DNA from: an uncultured delta proteobacterium
GTDB lineage: Bacteria; Myxococcota_A; Polyangia; Polyangiales; Polyangiaceae
DNA length: 32,260 bases
Assembly (NCBI GenBank): GCA_903870415.1
Contig: CAIQDA010000424.1
Location: forward strand, 1-32,260
Direction of reading: 5' to 3'
Each line of letters opens with the position of its first letter. The stretch's first letter is position 1. Position numbers and translations under genes: made by a program. The notes under the pieces are model-generated. The model saw only the letters and a program-made list of their open reading frames with translations. It made no database searches and was not told the DNA's origin. Of the stretch, positions 24,992 to 32,260 are shown in pieces.

Positions 24992-26610
24992 CGTTTGCCC
25001 TTCCCGCTCTTTGTCGCAGCGCCCTTCTTGGGCTCGGGCGTGGAGACTACACCCTTCTTGTGGCGCCGCTCGAACGCGCCCTCCTTCGCGCTCCAGCCCT
25101 TCAAGCCGTAGCGACCGGCAACGCGCACCTCGGTGGTGCCGCCTCCGCGCTCGGGCTCGGTGACATTTGGACTGTGAATATCCGGGCCTTGCGTCACGCT
25201 CAAATAATCGTCGGCGACGTATTCGGGGTGTTCGTCGTCGTGAAGAGACGACTCCGGGACGCCGGTCCCTGTGCCCACGCGCCAAAGCTGACTGGTCGGC
25301 GGGTACACGTCCGAGAGCCGCTCGCGGTACGCAAACGCGCCTTCGCGCACGATGCGAAAGCGCGTGACGTTGAATCCAGGCACGCCGCGCTGCGAGAGAA
25401 TGCGTTCGCCTTTCGGCAGTCGGGGCTCGGGCACGTCGCGCTCATCGAAGCGCGACGCGACGTCGATCTTTCGAACGAAGGTGACCGCTTGCGATCGCTT
25501 CGGACCCAGGATTTCCGCGCGCACGAGGCCCCCTCGAACGCTCTCGACGAGCACCACGGGGAACGTGTTGGGGTTGCGAAGCCGCAGCGTCAGCGTGGGG
25601 TAGGCCACCGCCGCATCAAGGCCCATCTTGATGTAGAAACTCGGCCGCGTGTGCGGGTGCCTTTCGATAACGTCGAGCCCCGCGAAGAAAGCTGCACCAT
25701 GCAAGGTTCCAGCAACCTGACACGTGCCGCCACCGACGCCGTCGACAAGTTCACCGGACGCGATCACCGGCGCAACCTTGTATCCAAACGCCTCGGTACG
25801 CGGGCCGACAACTTCGTTGAAGTCGAAGGTTTCGCCAGGGAAGAGCACAGTTCCATCGAAGCGTGACGCGGCGAGCTTCAGGTTGAACGACCGCGCTTCG
25901 TGCTTCGCGTCGCTGTTGTAGTGCGTGTCGAAGTACCCGAGAACCTCATCAAAACGAACCCCGCTCAGGTCTTCGGCTCGATGCGAAGCAGGCACCTCTT
26001 CAACGACGGCGGCGACCTCGCTTCGACCTTCGCGCACCGCGCCAAGGACAGCTTCAATCGTTCGGAAGACGTCGAGACGAATGCCCGCCACGTCCTTCTT
26101 GACCTGCCCGCTCTTCGTGTCGATGCGTGCGCTTACCGCGCGGCGATCGGCTGCATTTTTCGCCTCGATAAGCCTTGCTTCAAGGAGCTCGGGACGCAGC
26201 GTGACCGGTGCCTCGAGCGCGAGACCGCTCGCAAGCAGCGACTTGCGAAGCTCGCTCGACGCGTTTGAGAGCTCCAGCGCGAGAGACGCGACGCGTGACT
26301 CGTCGACCGCAAAACCGAAACGCTCGGGCACGATCGACAGCGCGTCTGCGCCAGGCAACGTGACCCGAAGCGGCCTCGCAAGGAGCGTGCGCGTGCGTGC
26401 GTCGAGCGATGCGGCCGAGTCTCCACCGGAACCACCCACCGGCTCTGACCCCAGCAAAATGTCTGCCGAAGTGGACTCCGCTCCCTCGCTCGCGGGCCTA
26501 GCGGTCGCACGAGGACGAGCGGTCCACAGCAAGCCTAGCGACCCTGCGGCCGACAGCGCCGCCGCGGCAAAGAGCGCGAGCGACGAACGCGGAAGCGAGC
26601 GAAGGTTCAT
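24988..26610 (-). CDS. VanW-family protein with N-terminal membrane anchor and PG_binding_4-like region
   Basis: 540 residues, ATG at 26610 overlapping the MAPEG stop as ATGA. A single hydrophobic segment at about 10-30 acts as signal or anchor. A Pro/Ser/Gly-rich stretch and a putative peptidoglycan-binding (PG_binding_4-like) region at about 75-230 follow. The VanW domain lies at about 236-360 with its usual landmarks: LFPGETFDFNEVVGPRT, FGYKVAPVI, GGGTCQVAGTL (Cys297), ERHPHTRPSFY and DAAV. The C-terminal 180 residues end in a basic Lys/Gly-rich tail. VanW accompanies some vancomycin-resistance clusters but its activity is unknown; free-standing copies are widespread. The protein is likely in the periplasm. 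The link to CoaBC is by gene coupling only. Confidence 0.88.
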   Translation of the reverse strand: MNLRSLPRSSLALFAAAALSAAGSLGLLWTARPRATARPASEGAESTSADILLGSEPVGGSGGDSAASLDARTRTLLARPLRVTLPGADALSIVPERFGFAVDESRVASLALELSNASSELRKSLLASGLALEAPVTLRPELLEARLIEAKNAADRRAVSARIDTKSGQVKKDVAGIRLDVFRTIEAVLGAVREGRSEVAAVVEEVPASHRAEDLSGVRFDEVLGYFDTHYNSDAKHEARSFNLKLAASRFDGTVLFPGETFDFNEVVGPRTEAFGYKVAPVIASGELVDGVGGGTCQVAGTLHGAAFFAGLDVIERHPHTRPSFYIKMGLDAAVAYPTLTLRLRNPNTFPVVLVESVRGGLVRAEILGPKRSQAVTFVRKIDVASRFDERDVPEPRLPKGERILSQRGVPGFNVTRFRIVREGAFAYRERLSDVYPPTSQLWRVGTGTGVPESSLHDDEHPEYVADDYLSVTQGPDIHSPNVTEPERGGGTTEVRVAGRYGLKGWSAKEGAFERRHKKGVVSTPEPKKGAATKSGKGKR

Positions 26611-27008
26611 GCCGCGTGTGCGAGGGCCTGACCAAAGATGCCGAGCGTCGCCGCGAAGCCCACCGTCCAGACGATGGATCGCACCGTCCGCGCGTCCGCA
26701 AGGTACGCCGCCACGTAGGCGATGCGGGCCACGAGGTGCGTGAGGGCGAGCCCTACAACGAGCGGAGACGAGCTGATTCCCACGCCTTGCGCGAGCGCGA
26801 TGGCGGCAGCAAACGCCATGAACGCTTCGAAGCCATTCTCGTGGGCGCCCTTCGCCCGGAGCGCGAGGCCCGTGAGCCGCTGCTGCGCAACACGCGGCGT
26901 GCTGTTGTCGTAGCCGCCTTCGAGCTTCGCTTGCCCCATCGCCATCGGTACGCGCAGGGCATAGACGAGAAGCAACGTGAAGGGGACGCAGGCAACGGCG
27001 AGGTTCAT
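26607..27008 (-). CDS. MAPEG-family membrane protein
   Basis: 133 residues, ATG at 27008, with four predicted transmembrane helices (about 3-22, 60-77, 80-100, 108-130). The conserved MAPEG signature is visible as GAHENGFEAF (Glu57, Asn58, Glu61) after RAKGA, with the upstream Arg-rich loop. MAPEG proteins include microsomal glutathione transferases and eicosanoid enzymes; bacterial members of this short type are mostly uncharacterised. It is the first of four ATGA-linked genes. A short repeat GTCTG...CAGAC (27023-27042) lies in the 76-bp gap upstream and could mark a control site, though it is too short to be sure. Confidence 0.85.
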   Translation of the reverse strand: MNLAVACVPFTLLLVYALRVPMAMGQAKLEGGYDNSTPRVAQQRLTGLALRAKGAHENGFEAFMAFAAAIALAQGVGISSSPLVVGLALTHLVARIAYVAAYLADARTVRSIVWTVGFAATLGIFGQALAHAA

Positions 27009-27084
27009 GGCGATGGGTCTTAGTCTGAAATCGACACCAGACGTAAGCCCCGCGAAAGCGCCCGACGCCCCGCGGTGACGCGGC

Positions 27085-28353
27085 CTACGCGGCAGCGGCT
27101 TCGTTTGTGATTTTCCTACTCGAACTCTCGTCCTTCACCACAGCCACAAGAGGTGCCAGGCGACGCACGAACTCGGGCAACGGCAAGCTGACGAGCATCG
27201 CAAACGCCGCAAGCTTGGGCATGCCGAGAAGCTCCCCGCTCGGGCCCGACGAAAGAAACGTCGCGCCAACCACGGCACCGAGGGCAGACCCCATGTGCTG
27301 CACCGCGCTCTGCAGCGACTGGAACCCCGCGCGTTCATGGGGCGCAGGCACGCGCGACGCGAGAGCCGACGACGCCACGTTGCGAATCGACTGCGCGCCC
27401 ATCATCAGAATGAAGACGATCGCCGGATGCACGAGCGTGTGACCGGCCGCAAACCCGAGCGCCATGGCGAGCAGGAAAAACCCAGTGCCTACGAACGCCA
27501 CCGGCGGCGAGCCGAAGCGGTCGGCCGCACGACCTGCCACGCGAAGCACGAAGAAGGTTGGCACGCCGCCCGCGAGATACAGGAGCCCAAGTTGCGCGCG
27601 CGGAAACCCGCAGTTGCCCTGCAAGTAGGCACTCACGTTCGGGATGACCGAAAACCCCGCCAGCGTGATGGACGCGGTCGACGCCACCGCAAGCAACGTC
27701 GCCGGGCGCGCGAGGAGCGCAAGTGGACTCACCGGCTGCGCATGATGCATGAGGTGTGCACGCATTGGCTTCAGGCGAAGAATGACGCCCGCAACGACGA
27801 CAGCGCCAAGCGCTGCGACAGCAAATAGAGGGAATCTCCAGCCGAATTGGCGCCCAAGTTCGAGACCGATCGGCACGCCGAGAACGCTTGCGATCGCAAA
27901 CGCTCCCATCACCGCGCCCAAGGCTTTGCCCCGACGTTCAACGGGCACCGCGTCGGTCACGATGGAGAGGCCGATGGCCGTCGCAGGACCGCCGCACGCG
28001 CCCGCAATGACCCGCGCGAGAAGAAGCGAGCCGAGGCTCGTCGCGAACCCCGCCGCGACCGTGCTCAACACGAGACCCACCATGGTCACCGCGAGTGCGC
28101 TGCGGCGATCGAACCTGTCGAGGAAGCGCGAGGCTGCAATTCCAGCCACCGCAGCCGACGCCGTGTACGAACCCGCCACGAGGCCGAGGCGCGACGCATC
28201 GATCCCGAGCTCGCCCGCGTAGTCGGGCCCGAGCGGCAAGATGATCATGAAGTCGAGGATGTTCACGAACTGCGCGAGGCCGATGAGGAAGACGACTTCG
28301 CGCTCCGAGACGCTGCGGTTCAAAGAAGCAACCATGGCCGTTCGATGCTCCAT
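27085..28353 (-). CDS. MFS transporter, drug-efflux (AraJ/DHA1-like) type
   Basis: 422 residues from the ATG at 28353 (another ATG at 28335 is possible; the frame is open further upstream across the divergent P450 start but is not hydrophobic there). About 12 hydrophobic helices are visible. Between TM2 and TM3 the loop RFLDRFDRRSA is a degenerate motif A. In TM5 GVPIGLELGRQFGWRFPLF fits motif C, typical of proton-driven exporters. Members expel drugs, sugars or arabinose-like compounds; the substrate here is unknown. It is divergent from a cytochrome P450 gene, 80 bp apart, so it may export the P450 pathway product or protect against its substrate. It is followed by MAPEG after 76 bp. Confidence 0.87.
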   Translation of the reverse strand: MEHRTAMVASLNRSVSEREVVFLIGLAQFVNILDFMIILPLGPDYAGELGIDASRLGLVAGSYTASAAVAGIAASRFLDRFDRRSALAVTMVGLVLSTVAAGFATSLGSLLLARVIAGACGGPATAIGLSIVTDAVPVERRGKALGAVMGAFAIASVLGVPIGLELGRQFGWRFPLFAVAALGAVVVAGVILRLKPMRAHLMHHAQPVSPLALLARPATLLAVASTASITLAGFSVIPNVSAYLQGNCGFPRAQLGLLYLAGGVPTFFVLRVAGRAADRFGSPPVAFVGTGFFLLAMALGFAAGHTLVHPAIVFILMMGAQSIRNVASSALASRVPAPHERAGFQSLQSAVQHMGSALGAVVGATFLSSGPSGELLGMPKLAAFAMLVSLPLPEFVRRLAPLVAVVKDESSSRKITNEAAAA

Positions 28354-28398
28354 CGGTCCGCCGCGGTGCAACGACAATCGGCTCGGGTCTCGCGCGGC

Positions 28399-28434
28399 TG
28401 CGCACGACAGCGCTTCGCGATAGTCTCGTGCGCA
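28399..28434. promoter_or_regulatory. perfect 9-bp inverted repeat between MFS and P450 genes
   Basis: TGCGCACGA (28399-28407) and TCGTGCGCA (28426-28434) are exact inverted repeats with an 18-bp spacer, in the 80-bp region shared by the divergent exporter and P450 genes. The right arm runs into the first base of the P450 ATG (28434). It could be an operator that senses a ligand for both genes, or an mRNA hairpin that hides the P450 start. No Shine-Dalgarno sequence is seen before this ATG. Confidence 0.4.
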
Positions 28435-29780
28435 TGAGCACGATCGCGCCCGGACCCCGTGGCCATTTCCTTCTTGGGAGCCTGCCGGACCTTCGCCGTG
28501 ACCCCGCACGTTTTCTGAAGGAATCGCAGGCGACCTTCGGCGACGTGGTCCGCTTTTCCTTCGGCGGCAGCGTGGCTCACCTCGTGTCGTCTCCTTCGGG
28601 TATTCGCCACGTCCTTCAAGCGAATGCCAAAAACTATACGAAAAATACACCGGGTATTCAGAAGCTCAAAGCCATCCTCGGTGAAGGGCTCCTGACCTCC
28701 GACGGCGAGTTCTGGCTTCGTCAGCGACGCATCGCTCAGCCTGCATTTCACCGGGACAGGCTCCAAGGCTTCGCGGACCTTATTGACAAGCATGCAGAAG
28801 CCCTCTGCGTTCGCTGGCGCGTCGAGGCGCTGGCAGGCCGCCCGGTCGATGCGCATCGCGAGATGATGGCGCTCACCCTCACCATTGTCGGGGAAGCGCT
28901 TTTCGGCGCCGACGTTGCCGCCGATGCGCCCGCCGTTGCCCACGCGCTCGATGAGATCTTGCTCGTGCAAGATGCACGCTTTACGCGGGCCATCCCCCTT
29001 CCCGTCTGGCTTCCGGTGAGGGAAAATAGGCGTTTTTCCGCTGCGAAGGCCGCCCTCGACGACGTGTGCATGCGGATGATCCGAGGACGACGCGGCGCCA
29101 CCGAAGGCCGGTCCGACCTTCTCTCGATGCTCATGGACGCGCGCGATCCGGAGACGGGCCAAGGCATGAGCGACGCGCAGCTTCGCGACGAGGTCGTCAC
29201 CACGTTTGTCGCCGGTCATGAAACCACCGCCAACGCGCTCACCTACGCGCTCTACTTGCTTGGCGCACACGCCCCTGCGCAAGAGGAACTCGGCGAGGCG
29301 GCGCGTCTCGAATTTCCCTCAGGCATTCGTTGCCGTGAGGTTTTTCGCTGGGCACCCGCCGAACGCGTCGTGAACGAAGCCTTGCGCCTTTACCCGCCCG
29401 GTTGGCTCTTTGCGCGCTCACCGACGGAGGATGACGAGGTCGATGGCTTCGCGATTCCGAAGGGCAGTTTCGTCTTCATCTCAGCCTGGGTCGTGCATCG
29501 CAAAGCCGACTTGTGGACGAACCCCGACGCTTTCGAGCCGGGTCGCTTTGCCGCTTCGCCGCCGGACCGCTTCGCCTTCTTTCCGTACAGCGGAGGCCCT
29601 CGTCAGTGCATCGGTGCGGCCTTCGCCGACATGGAGATGCATGCGATCGTTGCGCGTATCGCCCAGTCTTTTTCCTGGCGAAGCATTGGCCCAGTGCCTC
29701 CCATCGATCCGAAAGTGACGCTTCGACCGAAGGGTGGAGTCCCGCTCTCGCTCAGCTTGCGCGTAGCGCCTTCGCCATGA
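28434..29780 (+). CDS. cytochrome P450
   Basis: 448 residues from the ATG at 28434 (a GTG at 28428 would add two residues). All landmark motifs of a heme-thiolate monooxygenase are present. There is the C-helix WLRQRR, the I-helix oxygen-binding AGHETT (about 260-265), the K-helix ExxR in NEALR (315-318), and the heme loop FFPYSGGPRQCIGAAF with axial Cys392. The sequence around AWVVHRKADLWTNPDAFEPGRF is the usual PERF region. There is no N-terminal membrane anchor, so it is a soluble class I enzyme needing separate ferredoxin and reductase, which are not in the window. The general look (LRLYPPGW, full-length heme loop with extra Gly-Gly) is that of fatty-acid or xenobiotic type P450s. The last 29 bp overlap the 3' end of the opposite-strand acyltransferase gene. 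Confidence 0.93.
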   Translation: MSTIAPGPRGHFLLGSLPDLRRDPARFLKESQATFGDVVRFSFGGSVAHLVSSPSGIRHVLQANAKNYTKNTPGIQKLKAILGEGLLTSDGEFWLRQRRIAQPAFHRDRLQGFADLIDKHAEALCVRWRVEALAGRPVDAHREMMALTLTIVGEALFGADVAADAPAVAHALDEILLVQDARFTRAIPLPVWLPVRENRRFSAAKAALDDVCMRMIRGRRGATEGRSDLLSMLMDARDPETGQGMSDAQLRDEVVTTFVAGHETTANALTYALYLLGAHAPAQEELGEAARLEFPSGIRCREVFRWAPAERVVNEALRLYPPGWLFARSPTEDDEVDGFAIPKGSFVFISAWVVHRKADLWTNPDAFEPGRFAASPPDRFAFFPYSGGPRQCIGAAFADMEMHAIVARIAQSFSWRSIGPVPPIDPKVTLRPKGGVPLSLSLRVAPSP

Positions 29781-30546
29781 CCGATGGGTCTTCCATCAGC
29801 ACGCGAAGCCCCTCGGTGCCGCGCGCCATGTCCGCGCCGTCGAGGACGTAGTGGTCCGCGAGGAAGAGCAGATGCAAGACCCAGCGAGGGACGACGGCGC
29901 CGTTGACCACGCGCGGAAGCTCACGAAGCGTCCCCGGAAGAAAAGCGCATCCCGTATTACCGAAGGTGTGCCCGCCGACGGGACCGTGGTCTTTTGCAAG
30001 GTTTGAGCTCACCCCATACGTTCCAAAGTGCTGGATGTAGAAGTGCGGGTCGCTGCGGGCCTTGTACGAGAACCAGCGCAGGAGCAGCAGCGGGGCCTTC
30101 TTGATGCGCTCGATGGCCGCGAGCTGCGGCAAGGTGTCGAGGGGCGCGGTCTTCGCCTCGCGGAGAGCCTCGCCCACCTGGCGAAGCGTCATCTTGTCGA
30201 TGTGGCGCAAGAGCAGCGGCAGCAAGATGTCCTCACCCGCTTCGCCGCGGCGACCCACAACCGTCGTGCAACTGACCTCTTCGAAGTCGACCTCGAAGCG
30301 GCGAAACCACCCGTGAAAACAGTGACGATTCAGCCGTGGCTGCGCGCCAATGAGCTGCCCGGTGCACCAGAGCAAGTAGCTGATGAGCGTGACCGGAAAG
30401 CCTTCACGCTTGGCCGCCTCGATGAGTGGCAACACGTCGGTGACGTCGAGCTCGTGCTCCGTGGACACGACGAGGTGATGGTCGCGCGCACGCGTCAGCT
30501 GATCGCCGATGAGTTCGCGGTTCTTCGAGAAGGGTGTAATCTTCAT
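29752..30546 (-). CDS. stand-alone 2-oxoacid dehydrogenase E2-type (CAT-fold) acyltransferase
   Basis: 264 residues, ATG at 30546 overlapping the GH3 stop as ATGA. The start is fixed by this overlap; upstream in-frame sequence is Arg-rich and belongs to the GH3 coding region. The whole protein matches only the catalytic domain of E2 components: TPFSKNRELIGDQLTRAR at the start, the central VSSNLAKDHGP-type segment, and near the C-terminus ADHYVLDGADMAR. There His232 and Asp236-Gly237 match the DHRxxDG active site. There is no lipoyl or peripheral-subunit-binding domain and no E1/E3 gene, so it is unlikely to serve a normal dehydrogenase complex. A chloramphenicol-acetyltransferase-like acyl transfer to or from CoA is the likely chemistry. 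Coupling to GH3 suggests a shared acyl substrate. Confidence 0.82.
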   Translation of the reverse strand: MKITPFSKNRELIGDQLTRARDHHLVVSTEHELDVTDVLPLIEAAKREGFPVTLISYLLWCTGQLIGAQPRLNRHCFHGWFRRFEVDFEEVSCTTVVGRRGEAGEDILLPLLLRHIDKMTLRQVGEALREAKTAPLDTLPQLAAIERIKKAPLLLLRWFSYKARSDPHFYIQHFGTYGVSSNLAKDHGPVGGHTFGNTGCAFLPGTLRELPRVVNGAVVPRWVLHLLFLADHYVLDGADMARGTEGLRVLMEDPSVMAKALRAS

Positions 30547-32260
30547 GGAGTTTTCGTCACCTTCATCCGGCGACTTGAGCTTCGGCGCTTGGCGCGATCG
30601 AGCACGTGCACCACGGACTCTTGGCTCAAAGCGTCCCAACCCGCACGAAACACAGGCCATTTGTATTGCCCATCGCGCTTGCCTCCGGCGATGTCGGCGC
30701 GACGCTGAGCCTCGGCCCAGCCGCGTTCCATCACACACAAGCGCGGAGGCAAGAGGCGCTTGGACTTGCGCTTCGAACGGTATTCGTCGTTCTGCGCTCC
30801 GAGCGCTTCATCGAAAGCGTCGAGGAATCGGCCCAAGTCGTCGTCGTCGGGCGTTTGGCCGTCGACCTCGACGAGGAGGTCGTAGCGAAGCCCTGGCGCA
30901 TCGGGGACGAGACGAAACTGCACAAGCTCGGTCCCGAGAACTCCACGCACCGCCGCCTCTGCCGCGAGCGCGTGGTTGACGTGCAATTTCTCGCCCGTGA
31001 TGTTCACCATGTCGCGACCCTTGCGCACGAACGCGAGGATGGGGGCGGTACCGACGAAGCCCTCGCAGCGCACGATGTCGTTCATGTCGTAGCGATAGAG
31101 GCCGCTTCGGTGCGTGACGACGAGGTCGTACTCGTGCCCCGTTTCGAGCTCGTGACCGAGGAGCGTCGAAGGCTGATCGGATTCCATTTCGGCCACCGGA
31201 ATGAACTCGAAGAGGTTTGCGTAACCCGTCGCAACGCCCGCCGCGGTGCCGTCTTCAAGCGGCACAGTGAAGGTCCCCTCGCTCGCGCGCAAGCCCAGGT
31301 CGCGCAAGACGGGCTTCTCGCCAATGTAGCGCCGGAGCCTGTGAATCACCTGGCCGGCGCTTCCTCCGAGCCAACAGCTCACGAGCGCGAGATTCGGCCA
31401 CGCATCTTCGAGGCGGAGCGATCCGCGAAGAGCCGCGGCGCGTTCGAGTTCCTTCGCACGCTTCGGGTTCGGCGCGAGTTTGCGTTCCACCGCGGCGATT
31501 TGGGAACGCCATGCACCGACGTCGCCGGAACCTATGCCCACGGAGCCATCGTGAATCGCCCGAAGCAGACGCTCCGCGTGGTCGACCGCGAGCTCGCCGA
31601 GTTTCACGAGGGTCGACGCATTGGGAACGACCGCAAGGCTCACGTTGGCTTCGACCGAGAGGCGCAATGCGAGCCAATAACGCAGGTCATAGTCACCCAC
31701 GGTCATCACGCCGTAGGGAATGGCGTAGTTGCGCCGCGCCGCAGAAGGAACGCGCTGATAGGTCAGGCCGCTCATGCTCCCGATGGGAAGGCCGCTGCGC
31801 GCGAAGCCTTCGACCGAAGGACTCACGATGCTCACGATCTTTTTCGAAAGCATGCGTTTGTGATCGCGAGACGCTCGGTGGATCCACAGGCGCATGATCG
31901 CCGCGAGCTCTTCCTTCCACGCCTCGGTGACCGGGATGAGCTTTGGCTGACCGGTGGTGCCGCTCGTGCTCGTGAACATGAACGGCTCGTCGTGCGTGAG
32001 CACCTGCTTTTCGCCGTTCAAAAGCCGGTCGATCCACGGGCGATAGTCTTCGTATTCCCGAATCGGTACCTGCGTACGCCAAGCGTCTAGGTCTTTGATT
32101 TTCCCGAAGCCGTGCGCGCGCCCGAACGCGGTTTTCGCATTGGTGCGGCAGAGCTCGTCGAGAAGCGCGAGTTGCACACCGCGGTAGTCGCTCACGCTTT
32201 GCGCGAACGGACGCTCGGCCACGATTCCGCGCGCGTGAACAATCGCGCGCGCGAGGAGAC
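30543..32260 (-). CDS. GH3-family acyl-acid amido synthetase, 5' partial
   Basis: The frame stays open to the window edge. A GTG at 32222 could serve, but the preceding residues (LLARAIVHARG) look like the usual GH3 N-terminus, so the gene is shown as running out of the window. At least 572 residues are visible. Residue numbers are from the GTG: TAFGRAHGF (31-39), the P-loop adenylation motif STSGTTGQPKLIP (85-97), the ATP-binding and strand region LASEGTF-like (RASEGTF), the YRYDMNDIV motif and the GEKLH motif. The C-terminus ends in Arg/Ser-rich residues. Family knowledge: plant GH3 enzymes adenylate carboxylic acids such as auxin or jasmonate and join them to amino acids; bacterial members are little studied. 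An ATGA overlap couples it to the E2-like gene. The family is firm; substrate unknown. Confidence 0.88.
   Translation of the reverse strand, partial: LLARAIVHARGIVAERPFAQSVSDYRGVQLALLDELCRTNAKTAFGRAHGFGKIKDLDAWRTQVPIREYEDYRPWIDRLLNGEKQVLTHDEPFMFTSTSGTTGQPKLIPVTEAWKEELAAIMRLWIHRASRDHKRMLSKKIVSIVSPSVEGFARSGLPIGSMSGLTYQRVPSAARRNYAIPYGVMTVGDYDLRYWLALRLSVEANVSLAVVPNASTLVKLGELAVDHAERLLRAIHDGSVGIGSGDVGAWRSQIAAVERKLAPNPKRAKELERAAALRGSLRLEDAWPNLALVSCWLGGSAGQVIHRLRRYIGEKPVLRDLGLRASEGTFTVPLEDGTAAGVATGYANLFEFIPVAEMESDQPSTLLGHELETGHEYDLVVTHRSGLYRYDMNDIVRCEGFVGTAPILAFVRKGRDMVNITGEKLHVNHALAAEAAVRGVLGTELVQFRLVPDAPGLRYDLLVEVDGQTPDDDDLGRFLDAFDEALGAQNDEYRSKRKSKRLLPPRLCVMERGWAEAQRRADIAGGKRDGQYKWPVFRAGWDALSQESVVHVLDRAKRRSSSRRMKVTKTP

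Noticed and set aside
23759-27008. vanW as part of a vancomycin-resistance cluster
   Set aside because: There is no vanH, vanA/B, vanX, vanR or vanS nearby; free-standing VanW-domain proteins are common and not resistance markers.
30606-32090. 494-codon plus-strand open frame opposite the GH3 gene
   Set aside because: The product is Arg/His-rich without motifs, while the minus strand encodes a clear GH3 enzyme with all its motifs.

Overview
The window is GC-rich (roughly two thirds G+C), nearly gapless coding DNA. It looks like a chromosome segment of a myxobacterium-type organism (Myxococcota, probably the Polyangia side). The reasons are PilT-type ATPases, a Ser/Thr kinase coupled to a giant TPR protein, several lipoproteins (one with a 'DAG'-rich tail), a zinc-ribbon plus GYF protein, and many 1-11 nt start/stop overlaps. 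I see no rRNA, tRNA, CRISPR array, insertion sequence or phage gene. The taxonomic call is inference from gene content.

Layout: 1-7340 reads rightward: two tandem PilT-like ATPases (the first cut by the window edge), an aldehyde dehydrogenase, a CpsB-type PHP tyrosine phosphatase and an 813-residue TPR protein. A minus-strand intrinsic terminator lies at 7381-7411. From 15011 back to 7458 all genes read leftward: a HEAT-repeat protein, a strong hairpin, then a tightly coupled stack made of a zinc-ribbon/GYF/TM/TPR protein, a lipoprotein form of SppA, two more lipoproteins and, after a gap, a TerB-like protein. From 15254 to 21090 a membrane Ser/Thr kinase and a 1447-residue TPR protein overlap by ATGA. 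A minus-strand LD-carboxypeptidase, a small membrane-anchored Fe-S candidate and a lipoprotein follow.

From 27008 back to 23562 four leftward genes are joined by three consecutive ATGA overlaps: MAPEG, VanW, CoaBC and ThiS. An MFS exporter (leftward) and a cytochrome P450 (rightward) diverge from an 80-bp region carrying a perfect 9-bp inverted repeat. The right edge holds a GH3-family acyl-adenylating enzyme (cut by the edge) coupled by ATGA to a stand-alone E2-type acyltransferase, whose 3' end overlaps that of the P450.

The most promising leads are: the GH3/E2-like pair beside a P450 and an exporter, a possible undescribed acyl-conjugation module; the zinc-ribbon/GYF membrane protein, similar in layout to the gliding protein GltJ, coupled to a lipoprotein SppA; and the tandem PilT paralogs that have each lost a different His-box histidine. 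Every functional call rests on reading motifs by eye; no database search was run.
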